The notes: a model not told the origin generated them from the sequence alone. Positions 8,759 to 17,367 are shown, counted from the first letter of the stretch. The stretch: 64,000 nucleotides of DNA from Thiothrix subterranea (GCF_016772315.1 NZ_CP053482.1:3467501-3531500); one strand, 5' to 3'. Made by a program: numbers and translations.

Positions 8759-9970
8759 TCAGCCATAACGACCATCCACACGCGGTTTGATCAACATTGG
8801 CGCATACAGCCACACAAACAGCGCAAATGCTGCAATCCAGATAAATTGCGCACTCAATATCCAAACGGGATAAAACTGCGGCAACAGCCCCGCAGCGACC
8901 ACCCGCACCAGCGTACCGATTAGCAATAAGCCGAAAATCAGGCTGACCAACGACGGCGGCTCAGCCACATTACGCCCGGTATGCCCCAGGGTCACACGCG
9001 CCATCATCCCCACCGTCAGGGTCGCAATTCCGCCATACGCAAACGCATGAACTGCCAAAAACGGTGAAATTCCCGCCGCCACGCTCAGAAATTTCAGCGC
9101 AAAACCCGCAATCAACCAGCCATACGCCAGATACAGCACCCACAACAACGGTTTTTGCCAGATATTGGGGTGATACCAGCCCCACAAACGCAAAATATGT
9201 AACGGCACTTGCACCAATGCCAAAAGTGCTGCCGCCCACGCTGCGCCGCGATGACCGCTTGCCATTGCCAGCAAATCCGCCAGCATAAACAGCAAAAACA
9301 AAATCAGGCTGGCGCGATCAATCCACGAATGGTTCTGCGCAGTAAACGGGCAACTCACGCCACGTTCGATGAAAAACGGGATTACCCGCCGCCCCATTGT
9401 CAAAATCAACGCTACAATGACGTAAAAACCCGCATACAAACCCAGTTGCATTCCTTGCGCCCAAATACCCAGCAAACCCAGATAAAACAACGCATTCGCC
9501 AGCAACAGCAACCCAACCTTGCCCACAATCGCGGCTTGATTCCATTGTTTCGCTCGGATAATGGGCAGTGCTGCCGCGATCAGTAAGCCGCTGAGCCACA
9601 ATACATCCAACACTGCCGTCCAAAACAGCGGCAATCCGGTAAATGGCAATACCCGCGCCGCCAACCACAATCCCACCAATAGCAGCAATGGCGTACCACT
9701 CAAGGTTTGTTGCCCCGTCCAGTTTTTGATAGCCGTCAACAAAAATCCCGCCGCAACCGCCGCCGCATACCCAAATACCATTTCATGCGCGTGCCAAGTT
9801 ACCGACGGGTAAGCGCTGTGCAAGCCTTGCCAGTTAAAGCTGTAAAGGGCAGTCCATAACAACATGCCCACAACCGCATACAAACCCGCCGCCAGAAAGA
9901 ACGGGCGGAAACCGAGGTGGGTAAACGCATGACGCTGTGAAGCGGGCGGGGTAATCTCCAGTTTTATCAT
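8759..9970 (-). CDS. nnrS: NnrS family membrane protein (nitric oxide response)
   Basis: This is a 403-residue polytopic protein with about 12 hydrophobic segments. NnrS is a haem- and copper-containing inner-membrane protein that relieves nitrosative stress during NO exposure. Diagnostic segments are HLGFRPFFLAAGLYAV near the N-terminus, SVTWHAHEMVFGYAAA (the conserved WHxHEM) at about residue 58, and HAFAYGGIATLTVGMMAR at about 305. All are characteristic of the family. A perfect FNR/DNR-type box is centred about 68 bp upstream of the start. The truncated globin gene lies upstream on the same strand, consistent with an NO-defence neighbourhood. Confidence 0.92.
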   Translation of the reverse strand: MIKLEITPPASQRHAFTHLGFRPFFLAAGLYAVVGMLLWTALYSFNWQGLHSAYPSVTWHAHEMVFGYAAAVAAGFLLTAIKNWTGQQTLSGTPLLLLVGLWLAARVLPFTGLPLFWTAVLDVLWLSGLLIAAALPIIRAKQWNQAAIVGKVGLLLLANALFYLGLLGIWAQGMQLGLYAGFYVIVALILTMGRRVIPFFIERGVSCPFTAQNHSWIDRASLILFLLFMLADLLAMASGHRGAAWAAALLALVQVPLHILRLWGWYHPNIWQKPLLWVLYLAYGWLIAGFALKFLSVAAGISPFLAVHAFAYGGIATLTVGMMARVTLGHTGRNVAEPPSLVSLIFGLLLIGTLVRVVAAGLLPQFYPVWILSAQFIWIAAFALFVWLYAPMLIKPRVDGRYG

Positions 9971-10003
9971 GGCGAAGTTTTCTCACTAATAAAGTTGATG
10001 TAA

Positions 10004-10045
10004 ACACTAGGGTAATCGCGTGGGGCGGGCGTTGATCTACATCAA
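10004..10045 (-). promoter_or_regulatory. FNR/DNR-type box and spaced -10 for nnrS
   Basis: TTGATCTACATCAA at 10032-10045 is a perfect TTGAT-N4-ATCAA site, the consensus of FNR, DNR and NnrR regulators. On the - strand a weak -10 (TAGTGT, 10009-10004) sits where a class II activator bound at -41.5 would place it. NO- or low-oxygen-dependent activation of nnrS is inferred. Confidence 0.65.
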
Positions 10046-10094
10046 GTGGCATTTTGGATGCGAATGGCATTGCACCACCCGCACACGCTTTAGC

Positions 10095-10463
10095 TTACCG
10101 ACACAATACGTCAGTACGAGTGCTTTCCACGATTGCCCCTGCATCTGCGATAATGTCTTCCGGCACATTCAAATCACGCAAGGCTTTGACCAGATTTTCC
10201 ACGGTGGCATCGAAATGCACATCAGAAAGCCCCATGTGATCGACCATGTGCTGGTGAGCGGAACGCATGTCCTTACCCGCATAACCGCCCTCCGCGCCCA
10301 ACGCAAAGGAAATGAAATCCTTTTGGTGTTGGCGTTGCTTTTCCATATTGATATTTGCGAAAAAGTGTTTGACGCGATCATCTGTCAGCATGTATTCGTA
10401 AAAACGATCAACCGCTGCATCCACTGCGGCTTTACCACCAATACGCTTAAAAACATCTCTCAT
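10095..10463 (-). CDS. Group 1 truncated haemoglobin
   Basis: This is a 122-residue 2/2 globin. Group I features are visible: the N-terminal RIGGKAAVDAAVDRFYEYML (helices A/B with Phe-Tyr at the B9-B10 positions), FFANINMEKQRQHQKDFISFALGG-like E-helix region, and MRSAHQHM with the proximal His (F8) near residue 70. Such globins bind O2 and NO and commonly act in NO dioxygenation. The start overlaps the upstream channel gene by 4 bp (ATGA), so the two are translated together. The NnrS gene and its FNR box lie directly downstream. Confidence 0.9.
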   Translation of the reverse strand: MRDVFKRIGGKAAVDAAVDRFYEYMLTDDRVKHFFANINMEKQRQHQKDFISFALGAEGGYAGKDMRSAHQHMVDHMGLSDVHFDATVENLVKALRDLNVPEDIIADAGAIVESTRTDVLCR

Positions 10464-11509
10464 TGTGAGCTTTCCTTGTGACTAAAAAACATGAATAAAA
10501 CTAACCCCAGCAATACAAAACACCACACGGCAAACGCTATCCACACGATCAGCAATGAAATCCACTGCAACGGCGGAAATTCTGCCGCCAAACCCAGCCG
10601 GAAACTGGCAACCGCGTACATCCCCAGCGGAAACACCATGCTCCACATCGCAGGCTCGTAGCGTAGCGGGTAACGTTTCACCCCGTGCTTCCACAGCCCA
10701 AAGATCACCAGCATCGGAATCCACCACGTTGCCCACGACCACAATAGCATCGCCACGCCGTCAATAAACGGGTGCAAGGCTTGTAAAAAGCTCAGGGTCG
10801 TTGAGGTTTGCAGCAATACCGTTCCGGCATTCACCCCTGCCGCCGCTGCACCCATAATGACCCACAACAACGGCGAAGTGTCTTCCGGCTGAAATCGTTG
10901 GAAGAAGATCCGGTAGCAAAATAAGGTGACAAAAATTCCGTATAACACCAGCCCCAGCAGCCACAGCAAATGCACTTCCACCAGCATGTAATCGGTGTAA
11001 ATGCCCAAATCCGGCGCAACCATCACCCCCAGCAATACCAGCGATTGCGTGGCAATAATCGAGGTCAGCCAATCGCCATGCACCACATTCACGGTATGCG
11101 GATGCGTCAAAAACGTCAGCACGCTAAAGCTCAGGTACAACAGCAACGACCACACCACAAACGCGATTGCCCAACACACCAACGCCCATTGCGGATAGCC
11201 GTGTTGATGCAGCAAAATCCCCACCACATTGGTCGATACCACCAACGTAAAAAACGCAAATACCCGTCGGATATTCAACAAGTCGATTTTCACCGCTTGC
11301 GGGAAACGCCACAAACGCCACGCACTCAAGCCCAGCATCACCACCCATGCCAGCAAAGCGGCGGCAAATAACCCCTTAGCCAGAACATTCTGCCCGATCA
11401 TATCGAAGGCAATGCTCAAAATACCGCTCGCCATTGCCACCGCAAAATAGCCCGGCGGCAAGCCTTCCAGCCAGCGCAGGGCATTATCGTTTGGTGCGGT
11501 TTGTGTCAC
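10460..11509 (-). CDS. TDT/SLAC1-type anion channel or transporter (TehA-like)
   Basis: This is a 349-residue inner-membrane protein with ten predicted helices of the tellurite-resistance/dicarboxylate transporter family, whose structural model is TehA and plant SLAC1. The opening LPPGYFAVAMASGILSIA is the family signature. Later segments (VEVHLLWLLGLVLYGIF, FIDGVAMLLWSWATWWIP) fit the repeated hairpins. The start is GTG 11509, 3 nt after the stop of the dsrC-like gene. It is therefore the middle gene of a dsrC-like / channel / globin operon. The substrate is unknown. In this context a sulfur oxyanion such as sulfite or nitrite is possible, which is inference only. Confidence 0.85.
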   Translation of the reverse strand: MTQTAPNDNALRWLEGLPPGYFAVAMASGILSIAFDMIGQNVLAKGLFAAALLAWVVMLGLSAWRLWRFPQAVKIDLLNIRRVFAFFTLVVSTNVVGILLHQHGYPQWALVCWAIAFVVWSLLLYLSFSVLTFLTHPHTVNVVHGDWLTSIIATQSLVLLGVMVAPDLGIYTDYMLVEVHLLWLLGLVLYGIFVTLFCYRIFFQRFQPEDTSPLLWVIMGAAAAGVNAGTVLLQTSTTLSFLQALHPFIDGVAMLLWSWATWWIPMLVIFGLWKHGVKRYPLRYEPAMWSMVFPLGMYAVASFRLGLAAEFPPLQWISLLIVWIAFAVWCFVLLGLVLFMFFSHKESSQ

Positions 11510-11512
11510 GGC

Positions 11513-11845
11513 TTAACCCGTACTCCACCCACGCGGACGTTGCATCCCCGCAATCTTGCAGGTCTGTTTCACATAGCCATACGGGAATAACTGGAACAAT
11601 TGCTGCTTGGCAGCTTTTTTGTCGATGCCTTGCTGTTTTGCCATGAAATCGGTGACGTGGCGAATATCGGGCGTGATTTGGTTCTCGCCCCACGAATCGC
11701 GCACGAAGTTCAATACCACCCAATACGCATCGGTCAATTCGATGTTTTCTTCGGCGGCTAAGGCGTGGGCAAGGTCTGGATTCCAGTCTTCGGGGTTGAC
11801 GAGATAGCCTTCGGCATCGCGTTCAGCGTTTATTTCTGTGAGCAT
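11513..11845 (-). CDS. DsrC/TusE family sulfur-relay protein lacking the penultimate cysteine
   Basis: This is a 110-residue DsrC/TusE/DsvC-family protein. The fold-specific segments are NPEDWNPDLAHALAAEENI, VLNFVRDSWGENQITPDIRH and LFPYGYVKQTCKIAGMQRP. DsrC uses two cysteines on its C-terminal arm to carry sulfur to or from sulfite reductase. TusE keeps the penultimate one for tRNA thiolation. Here the arm keeps the internal Cys (KQTCKIAG) but ends RPRGWSTG, without the penultimate Cys, so it is a paralog of the regulatory or DsrC-like type rather than catalytic DsrC or TusE. It heads the channel-globin operon and is divergent from a LysR gene. Confidence 0.88.
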   Translation of the reverse strand: MLTEINAERDAEGYLVNPEDWNPDLAHALAAEENIELTDAYWVVLNFVRDSWGENQITPDIRHVTDFMAKQQGIDKKAAKQQLFQLFPYGYVKQTCKIAGMQRPRGWSTG

Positions 11846-11932
11846 GATGCATCTCCTTTTCCTACTAAACCATTCAAATTCAAGTATAACGATAAGCCTT
11901 AACCCTTACATAACGATATTTTTTGCTGTCTA

Positions 11933-11951
11933 ATATCGGAATCGTCGATAT
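11933..11951. promoter_or_regulatory. Inverted repeat in the dsrC-like/LysR divergent promoter region
   Basis: ATATCG-N7-CGATAT lies 12 bp before the LysR start and has the T-N11-A form of LysR-type operators. Related CGATA half-motifs (near 11889 and 11914) lie between the two divergent genes. It is a likely site for autoregulation and control of the dsrC-like operon. Confidence 0.4.
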
Positions 11952-11963
11952 AAAGAGTACCGC

Positions 11964-12809
11964 ATGGATACCGAACAAGCCCGTACGTTCCTCGCGATTG
12001 CTGCCCACGGCAGTTTTATTGCCGCTGCCAGCCAGCTACACCTCACGCAATCCACCGTGAGTGCGCGGATTCAACGGCTGGAGGAAACCTTGAATGCGCG
12101 GCTGTTCGTGCGCAATCGCTCCGGCGCGAGCCTGACACCCGCAGGGCGACGCTTTCTGGAATACGCCAAACGGCTGGTATTCACCGCAGAACAGGCGATT
12201 CACGACGTGGGTTCATCCAGCCGTTACCGCGCCACGCTGCGTGTCGGTGGGCGCATTGCGTTGTGGGAAGGTTTTTTGCCGCAATGGGTCGGGTGGATGC
12301 GCCGCACCAATCCCGATGTGGCGATGCGCACGGAAATCGGCTTTGAAGATGACCTAATGCGCCGCTTGATTGAAGGCACGCTCGATCTGGGTTTGATGTA
12401 CACGCCCAGTCATCAGCCGGGGTTAATCGTTGAACATTTGTTTGACGAACGTCTGATTCTGGTCAGCAGTCGCCCCGATGTTCACGAACCGGGGTCGGGT
12501 TATGTCCACGTTGATTGGGGTGCAAGTTTTCATGCGCAGCACCGCCAAAGTTTCCCGCAAATGGAAACCCCTGCGTTGGTGGCGAATATCGGCTGGCTGG
12601 CAATCCAACTGGTGCTGGCGAATGGCGGCTGCTGTTTCTTGCCGGTGCGTTTGGCACAGCCGTTGTTGACAACGCGGCAATTGTTTCCGGTGTTGGGTGC
12701 ACCGGAATACGACCATCCGGCGTACATGGTTTACCCGCAAAAAGCGGAGAGCATGGTGTTGGAACAGGCGGTGCAGGGTTTGCGGGAGGTGGCGAAGCAG
12801 CAGCGTTAA
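11964..12809 (+). CDS. LysR-family transcriptional regulator
   Basis: This 281-residue protein has the N-terminal winged helix-turn-helix of LTTRs (MDTEQARTFLAIAAHGSF, SQLHLTQSTVSARIQRLE, LFVRNRSGASLTPAGRRFL), a linker helix and a C-terminal effector-binding domain (about 90-281). It is transcribed away from the dsrC-like/channel/globin operon, the usual arrangement for an LTTR and its target. An inverted repeat sits just upstream of its start. The effector is unknown; a sulfur or nitrogen oxyanion would fit the neighbours. Its stop codon overlaps the stop of the convergent ABC ATPase gene by 4 bp. Confidence 0.93.
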   Translation: MDTEQARTFLAIAAHGSFIAAASQLHLTQSTVSARIQRLEETLNARLFVRNRSGASLTPAGRRFLEYAKRLVFTAEQAIHDVGSSSRYRATLRVGGRIALWEGFLPQWVGWMRRTNPDVAMRTEIGFEDDLMRRLIEGTLDLGLMYTPSHQPGLIVEHLFDERLILVSSRPDVHEPGSGYVHVDWGASFHAQHRQSFPQMETPALVANIGWLAIQLVLANGGCCFLPVRLAQPLLTTRQLFPVLGAPEYDHPAYMVYPQKAESMVLEQAVQGLREVAKQQR

Positions 12810-13510
12810 CCCACACTTTCCTCATACGTCTTGCCATCGCGAATATGATACAGCCGCTTAAAGGTCGGAATAATCTTCTCATCATGCGTGACCACAATAA
12901 TCGCGGTTTGATGCTGTTGCGCCATGTCGTTGAGGATTTTCACCACCGCCAATGCCCGTTCGCCATCCAGCGGCGCGGTGGGTTCGTCGGCAAGAATCAC
13001 CGGCGGATTATTTGCCAATGCCCGCGCAATCGACACGCGCTGTTGTTCACCACCGGAGAGCAGTGCCGGATTGGATTTGGCGCGATGGGCTACGTCGAGG
13101 GCTTCGAGTAATTCCAAGGCACGACGGCGGGCTTCCTTGTTGGATTTGCCCGCCAGCATCGGCAACAGTGCCACATTGTCGGTCACGTCCAGAAACGGGA
13201 TCAGGTACGGTGCTTGGAACACAAAACCAATCCGGTCGCGGCGCAAGGTGCGTAAATCTTTCACCTTCCATACCCCATCGAAAATGGCTTCGCCGCCCAA
13301 AAACATCTGCCCTGCGGTCGGGTCAATGACCGCGCCCAGACATTTCAGCAAGGTGCTTTTGCCCGAACCGCTGGGGCCGACCAGCCCGACGACTTCGCCG
13401 GGGGCAATGCGCATATCCACGCCCTTGAGTGCATCGACTGCGGTGTCGCCACTGCCGTAGCGTTTGCATAAGCCGCGCAGTTCAATGGCTGGAGTGGTGT
13501 TATCTGCCAT
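12806..13510 (-). CDS. ABC exporter ATP-binding protein (LolD/MacB/DevA type)
   Basis: This is a 234-residue nucleotide-binding subunit with Walker A GPSGSGKSTLLK, Q-loop in FVFQAPYL, signature LLSGGEQQRVSIARAL and Walker B VILADEP. It belongs to the subfamily that pairs with FtsX-like permeases (LolD, MacB, DevA). It follows the permease gene by 2 nt. With the permease and HlyD-type adaptor it would power a type VII ABC mechanotransmission exporter that works with an outer-membrane channel such as TolC. The cargo (drug, lipid or peptide) cannot be read from the sequence. Confidence 0.92.
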   Translation of the reverse strand: MADNTTPAIELRGLCKRYGSGDTAVDALKGVDMRIAPGEVVGLVGPSGSGKSTLLKCLGAVIDPTAGQMFLGGEAIFDGVWKVKDLRTLRRDRIGFVFQAPYLIPFLDVTDNVALLPMLAGKSNKEARRRALELLEALDVAHRAKSNPALLSGGEQQRVSIARALANNPPVILADEPTAPLDGERALAVVKILNDMAQQHQTAIIVVTHDEKIIPTFKRLYHIRDGKTYEESVG

Positions 13511-13512
13511 GT

Positions 13513-14706
13513 TCAGCCTCCTATGGCTTCAGCGGGATCAACTTTCAACGCGGCGCGAATCGCCATGACGCTCGCCAGCGTACACACCACCACGATCACC
13601 AGCAGCCCTAGCACAGCATCCAGCGGTAACAGCAAGACGTATTTGGGGAAAACCGGTGCCCATAAGGTCGCCACCGTTTTGCCGATAATGAAACCCACCA
13701 GCCCCAAGCCGAGGGATTCCTGCAAAATCATCCATGAAATCGTGCTGTTGCGCGTACCGATCAGCTTCAACACCGCAATTTCGCGGATTTTGCCCAGCGT
13801 CATGGTGTAGATGATGAACGACACAATCGCGGTGCTGACAATGGTGAGGATGACGAGAAACAAGCCGATTTGCTTGGCGGACGTGGCAATCAGTTTTTTC
13901 ACCGAAATTTCTTCCATGTCGGCGTAGGTGTAGGCTTGCAAGTGTTTCCAGCGTTGGATGTCTGCCGCCAATTGCGCCGCATCCCACCCCGCCCGCACTT
14001 GCACCAGCACGGCATTGACGTTGTGGCTGGTGGTTTGGCTCATCTGCACCGCTTCCAGCAAACCCGGCACGTTGGGGCGGTTGAAAGCGGGGTTGGCGGC
14101 GGTACGTTCACGCCCGCTCACAATCGCATCGTTGTCTTTCTGGAACTGTGCTACCTGCGCATCCGCCAGTGGGATAAACACCATCGGGTCGCCGCCGGAT
14201 GACACGGTGCGCTGGCTCAAGCCGACAATGGTGTACTCGTTGCGGCGAATGCGGATTTTTTCGCCCAGCTTGAAACCGGCTTTCACGTCCGCCACGGCTT
14301 CGTAGTGCGAACGGGTAACGTGCCGACCGGCAATCAGCGACGGCGGCGCACCCGGTTGCCCCGACTCGAAACCGACTACCATCACGCGGGTATCCTTGCC
14401 CTGATGCTGCACCTGCATGGTGAAATAGGTGACATTGGCGGCTTGTTGCACCCCCGGCATTCCCAGAATGCTGCGGTACACATCGTCGGGCAGGCTGGAC
14501 GATTCGGCGTAAGGCCCTTGGGTGTCTTTTTGCACCACCCACACATCCGCCTGACTGTTGCGCAATAGCACCTGCGCGTCGTCCACCATGCCGCGAAAAA
14601 TCCCCGCCATCGACAGCGTGACTCCGATCAGCAAACCCAAGCCAATGCCAGTGAGGACGTATTTTGACCACGAATGCGCAATGTCACGGGCGGCAAGGCT
14701 GATCAT
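13513..14706 (-). CDS. FtsX-like ABC permease (DevC type)
   Basis: This 397-residue inner-membrane permease has one N-terminal TM segment (LTGIGLGLLIGVTLSMAGIF), a large periplasmic domain (about 50-265) and three C-terminal TM segments including LFLVILTIVSTAIVSFII. This is the MacB/FtsX topology. The C-terminus DPAEAIGG matches the conserved P-x-E-A-L/I motif of the family. Its ATG overlaps the adaptor stop (ATGA). It is the second gene of a TetR-adaptor-permease-ATPase operon. Confidence 0.92.
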   Translation of the reverse strand: MISLAARDIAHSWSKYVLTGIGLGLLIGVTLSMAGIFRGMVDDAQVLLRNSQADVWVVQKDTQGPYAESSSLPDDVYRSILGMPGVQQAANVTYFTMQVQHQGKDTRVMVVGFESGQPGAPPSLIAGRHVTRSHYEAVADVKAGFKLGEKIRIRRNEYTIVGLSQRTVSSGGDPMVFIPLADAQVAQFQKDNDAIVSGRERTAANPAFNRPNVPGLLEAVQMSQTTSHNVNAVLVQVRAGWDAAQLAADIQRWKHLQAYTYADMEEISVKKLIATSAKQIGLFLVILTIVSTAIVSFIIYTMTLGKIREIAVLKLIGTRNSTISWMILQESLGLGLVGFIIGKTVATLWAPVFPKYVLLLPLDAVLGLLVIVVVCTLASVMAIRAALKVDPAEAIGG

Positions 14707-15875
14707 AGTTTCTCTACCACTTTGATTTTGCTATCAGCACTGAGGGCGCTGCTGGTATAGACCACGATGGTGTCATCCGCCTGCAAGCCGCTGAGGATTT
14801 CTATTTGACCGTCGAGCGAATGGATGCCGGTTTGCACCGGGGTGAATTGCAGGCTGTTGTCAGGGGTGAGTTTCCATACGCCGGATTGCCCCGTTTGTTG
14901 CTGAATGGCGGCGTTGGGAATCACCAGCGCGGAATCTTTTTGTCCGGTTTGCAGGGTGACTTCCGCCAGTTCGCCGGAGGACAACGCAGCGGGTACGGGG
15001 GTGAACGCGATGCCGACGATACGTTCTTCGGTGACGCTATCGCTTAACGGTTCGATGCGTACCAGCTTGCCGGGTAAGGCTTGTTGCGGGGCAGAACGCA
15101 GGGTGATACTTGCCGTTTGACCCGCTTGTAAACCCAAGGCAAGGCTTTGGTCGATGCGGGCTTTGACCCAATAGCTTTGCGGGTCGGCAAGGGTGAGAAC
15201 CGCCTGACCCGCAACCAGCGTTGTTCCCGGTTCGGCATCGCGGCTGGTGATCATGCCTGCAACGGACGCGGTCAGGGTGAGGTTGGCTTGTTGTTGGCGC
15301 AAGGCTTGCTGTTCGGCTTGCAGGCGTTGCTGTTCTTTTTTGGCGACAGCGGCGGCGGCATGGCTGGCTTCCACAGCGGCGTTGGCAACGGCTAAATCTT
15401 GCTGACGGGCATCGCTGCTGCTTTGACTGACGAGGGATTTGGCGGCAAGGCTTTGCTGCCGCTGGGCTTCGTGCTGGGCAAGGGTGAAGCGGGCGTTCGC
15501 TTCCTTGGTTTGCGCGTTGGCACTGGCGATGCTGGCAGTGGCGCGTTCGGCGGCTAAACCAGCGGCTTGAATGCGGGAATCGAGGTCAACCGCATCCATG
15601 ATTGCCAAGGTTTGCCCCGCTTGTACGCTGTCACCGACATCGACCAACACTTGCTGGACGCGCCCCGCAGCCGTGGGGCCGATGCGGTAATTGTAACGCG
15701 CTTCCACCGTGCCAATGCCAAACACGCTGGCACTGATGGCTTGGTTTGTGACCGTCACCACCGTGATGCGGGTGGCTGCCATTGGCCCTTGTTGGGTCAC
15801 GACCCAGCCAAAACCTCCCAGCACCACCACACCAATCAGCGGTAACAGGATTTTTTTCAATAACGGCGATGTCAT
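14703..15875 (-). CDS. HlyD-family periplasmic adaptor of an ABC exporter (DevB type)
   Basis: This is a 390-residue membrane-fusion protein anchored by an N-terminal segment (ILLPLIGVVVLGGFGWVV). The order is lipoyl half-motif (GPTAAGRVQQVLVDVGDSV), a long coiled-coil hairpin rich in Ala, Gln and Glu (about 85-185), the second half-motif (TASVAGMITSRDAEPG) and the beta-barrel and membrane-proximal domains. I place the start at ATG 15875: AGGAGG lies 7 nt upstream and the codon overlaps the TetR stop (ATGA). It couples the DevC-type permease to an outer-membrane channel, which is not encoded here. Confidence 0.92.
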   Translation of the reverse strand: MTSPLLKKILLPLIGVVVLGGFGWVVTQQGPMAATRITVVTVTNQAISASVFGIGTVEARYNYRIGPTAAGRVQQVLVDVGDSVQAGQTLAIMDAVDLDSRIQAAGLAAERATASIASANAQTKEANARFTLAQHEAQRQQSLAAKSLVSQSSSDARQQDLAVANAAVEASHAAAAVAKKEQQRLQAEQQALRQQQANLTLTASVAGMITSRDAEPGTTLVAGQAVLTLADPQSYWVKARIDQSLALGLQAGQTASITLRSAPQQALPGKLVRIEPLSDSVTEERIVGIAFTPVPAALSSGELAEVTLQTGQKDSALVIPNAAIQQQTGQSGVWKLTPDNSLQFTPVQTGIHSLDGQIEILSGLQADDTIVVYTSSALSADSKIKVVEKL

Positions 15876-16492
15876 GACGCAACCTCCTGACGGATAGCAC
15901 TTAAATACAATGCCCATACCCCCGCTATCATGGGCTGAATGCTGGTGCTTGAACCCAGCAACATGGCTTGCATCACCAAGCCCTGAATCGAGCCGATGAA
16001 TAAGGTGGCAGCACTGCGTTCATCCAGATTTGGCGAAACTTGCCCAGCGGTTTTGGCTTGCTGGAGTACGCGGATCAGAATGCCGCTGTAGGTTTGCAAC
16101 ATCGCCGCGACTTGCTGCTTGACGGGGGAAGCGGCAGGTTGTTGCAATTCGTGGAAAATGAAGCGTGGCACACCGGGGTTTTCCTGCACAAATTGCAGAT
16201 GGGAGCAAAAAATGTTACCGAGGCTGGTCAGCGGGTCGGGGGATGACTGCGCCGCCGTTTGCACCAATGGAAGTAAGGTGGCTTCCAGCCATTGCGCCAC
16301 ATTCAACCAGATCGCCTGTTTATTGGGAAAGTGGCGGAAGACTGCGCCTTGGCTCAAGCCGACCGCTTTGGCAATGTCGGTGGTGGTAATGCTGGCAGGT
16401 TCTTGCTGGGCTGCCAGACTTAGCACGGCTTGCACCATTTCGGCTTGGCGGGCTTCAGCGGGTTGGCGTAGGGAAACGGTGGCAGCATTCAT
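15872..16492 (-). CDS. TetR/AcrR-family repressor of the ABC exporter operon
   Basis: This 206-residue regulator has an N-terminal HTH (residues about 18-65: VLSLAAQQEPASITTTDIAK, VGLSQGAVFRHFPNKQAIW) followed by an all-helical ligand-binding domain. It is the first gene of the operon and its stop overlaps the adaptor start, so it is co-transcribed with its probable targets. A 28-bp interrupted palindrome 18 bp upstream is a convincing operator. Loss of repression upon ligand binding would induce the exporter, by analogy with AcrR-type systems. Confidence 0.92.
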   Translation of the reverse strand: MNAATVSLRQPAEARQAEMVQAVLSLAAQQEPASITTTDIAKAVGLSQGAVFRHFPNKQAIWLNVAQWLEATLLPLVQTAAQSSPDPLTSLGNIFCSHLQFVQENPGVPRFIFHELQQPAASPVKQQVAAMLQTYSGILIRVLQQAKTAGQVSPNLDERSAATLFIGSIQGLVMQAMLLGSSTSIQPMIAGVWALYLSAIRQEVAS

Positions 16493-16509
16493 GGCAGGTA
16501 TTCCAGTGT

Positions 16510-16537
16510 TTATGTTAGCGAGTACTTACTAACATAA
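16510..16537. promoter_or_regulatory. Probable TetR operator
   Basis: Perfect 9-bp arms TTATGTTAG and CTAACATAA are separated by 10 bp. The site begins 18 bp upstream of the TetR start. Its size and position fit an autoregulatory TetR-family operator. Confidence 0.6.
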
Positions 16538-16571
16538 TGCGACGGACACGGGCGGAATGCAACCCCTGCGT

Positions 16572-17183
16572 TTACCGCCCGGTCAGCAGCGCATATAACT
16601 GCGGCAATTTCTGTGGCAACTCTTCCGCTTTCTTTACCAGCACCCAGCCGTTTTGCCCAAACAAACGCGGCAAATAATCTTCCGCCTTGTCGTCAATGGT
16701 GACGCAAAACGGTTTCAAGCCTTTGCGCCGCGCTTCCTGTAATGCCATGCGCGTGTCTTCCAGCCCGTAACGCCCTTCGTAAATGTCGAGGTCATTGGGC
16801 TTGCCATCAGTCAGCAGCAATAGCAGTTTTTGTTGCGATGGCTCAGCTTCCAGCAATTGCGTAGCGTGGCGGATTGCAGCACCCATGCGGGTGTAATAGC
16901 CGGGTTGGGTAGCCATAATGCGCCCGCGTACTTGCCCGTCGTAGTGTTCGGTGAACTTTTTCAGGTGGTAAAGGCGCACGTTCTGGCGATTGAGCGAGTT
17001 AAAGCCGTACAGGGCGAAACGGTCGCGGGTGGCACTCAGGCTTTCGGCAAACAGGATCAGCGCGTCACGTACCACGTCCACCACCCGCGAGGTATTGCTG
17101 ACCCAACTGTCGGTGGACATCGAAAAATCCGCCAGCAACAGACACGACAAATCACGCCCTTGTTCGCGGATCGGTATATCGAC
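16572..17183 (-). pseudogene. norD: 5'-truncated norD remnant (von Willebrand A domain)
   Basis: The open frame holds only the C-terminal vWA domain of NorD, an accessory ATPase-associated factor for nitric oxide reductase. Visible are the MIDAS-like start LLLADFSMSTDSW, the middle YGFNSLNRQNVRLYHLK, YTRMGAAIRHATQLL and the very characteristic LLLTDGKPNDLDIYEGRYG. Upstream of codon VDIPIREQGRD there is an in-frame TAA (17186-17184) and no further homology, so roughly the first two thirds of the gene are missing. No norB, norC or norQ is present. It could be expressed only from an internal start such as TTG 17150. I read it as the relic of a lost nor operon. Confidence 0.8.
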
Positions 17184-17289
17184 TTAGCCATTGTCATACC
17201 CTTTGAAGTCAAGCATGGGGCAAGGTTAGGGCATGGTGGTGTGGGGGACATTGATTCAGGTCAAGGGCTGTTGCGGTGAATAACCGGGT

Positions 17290-17367
17290 TAATCGCCGCA
17301 AATCATACGGTGATTAGGCTTGCATTTGCGGCGATTAGGTTCTATAAACACCGCAATAGCTGCGGTG
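17290..17367. promoter_or_regulatory. Operator-like repeat cluster upstream of the Fic gene
   Basis: A 14-bp perfect inverted pair (TAATCGCCGCAAAT at 17290-17303, complement at 17324-17337) brackets a further GGTGATTA. A second pair, CACCGCA at 17349-17355 and TGCGGTG at 17361-17367, ends 6 bp before the fic ATG. The shared unit is GCGGYGATTA, present three times forward and once inverted. It probably controls fic. Confidence 0.55.
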
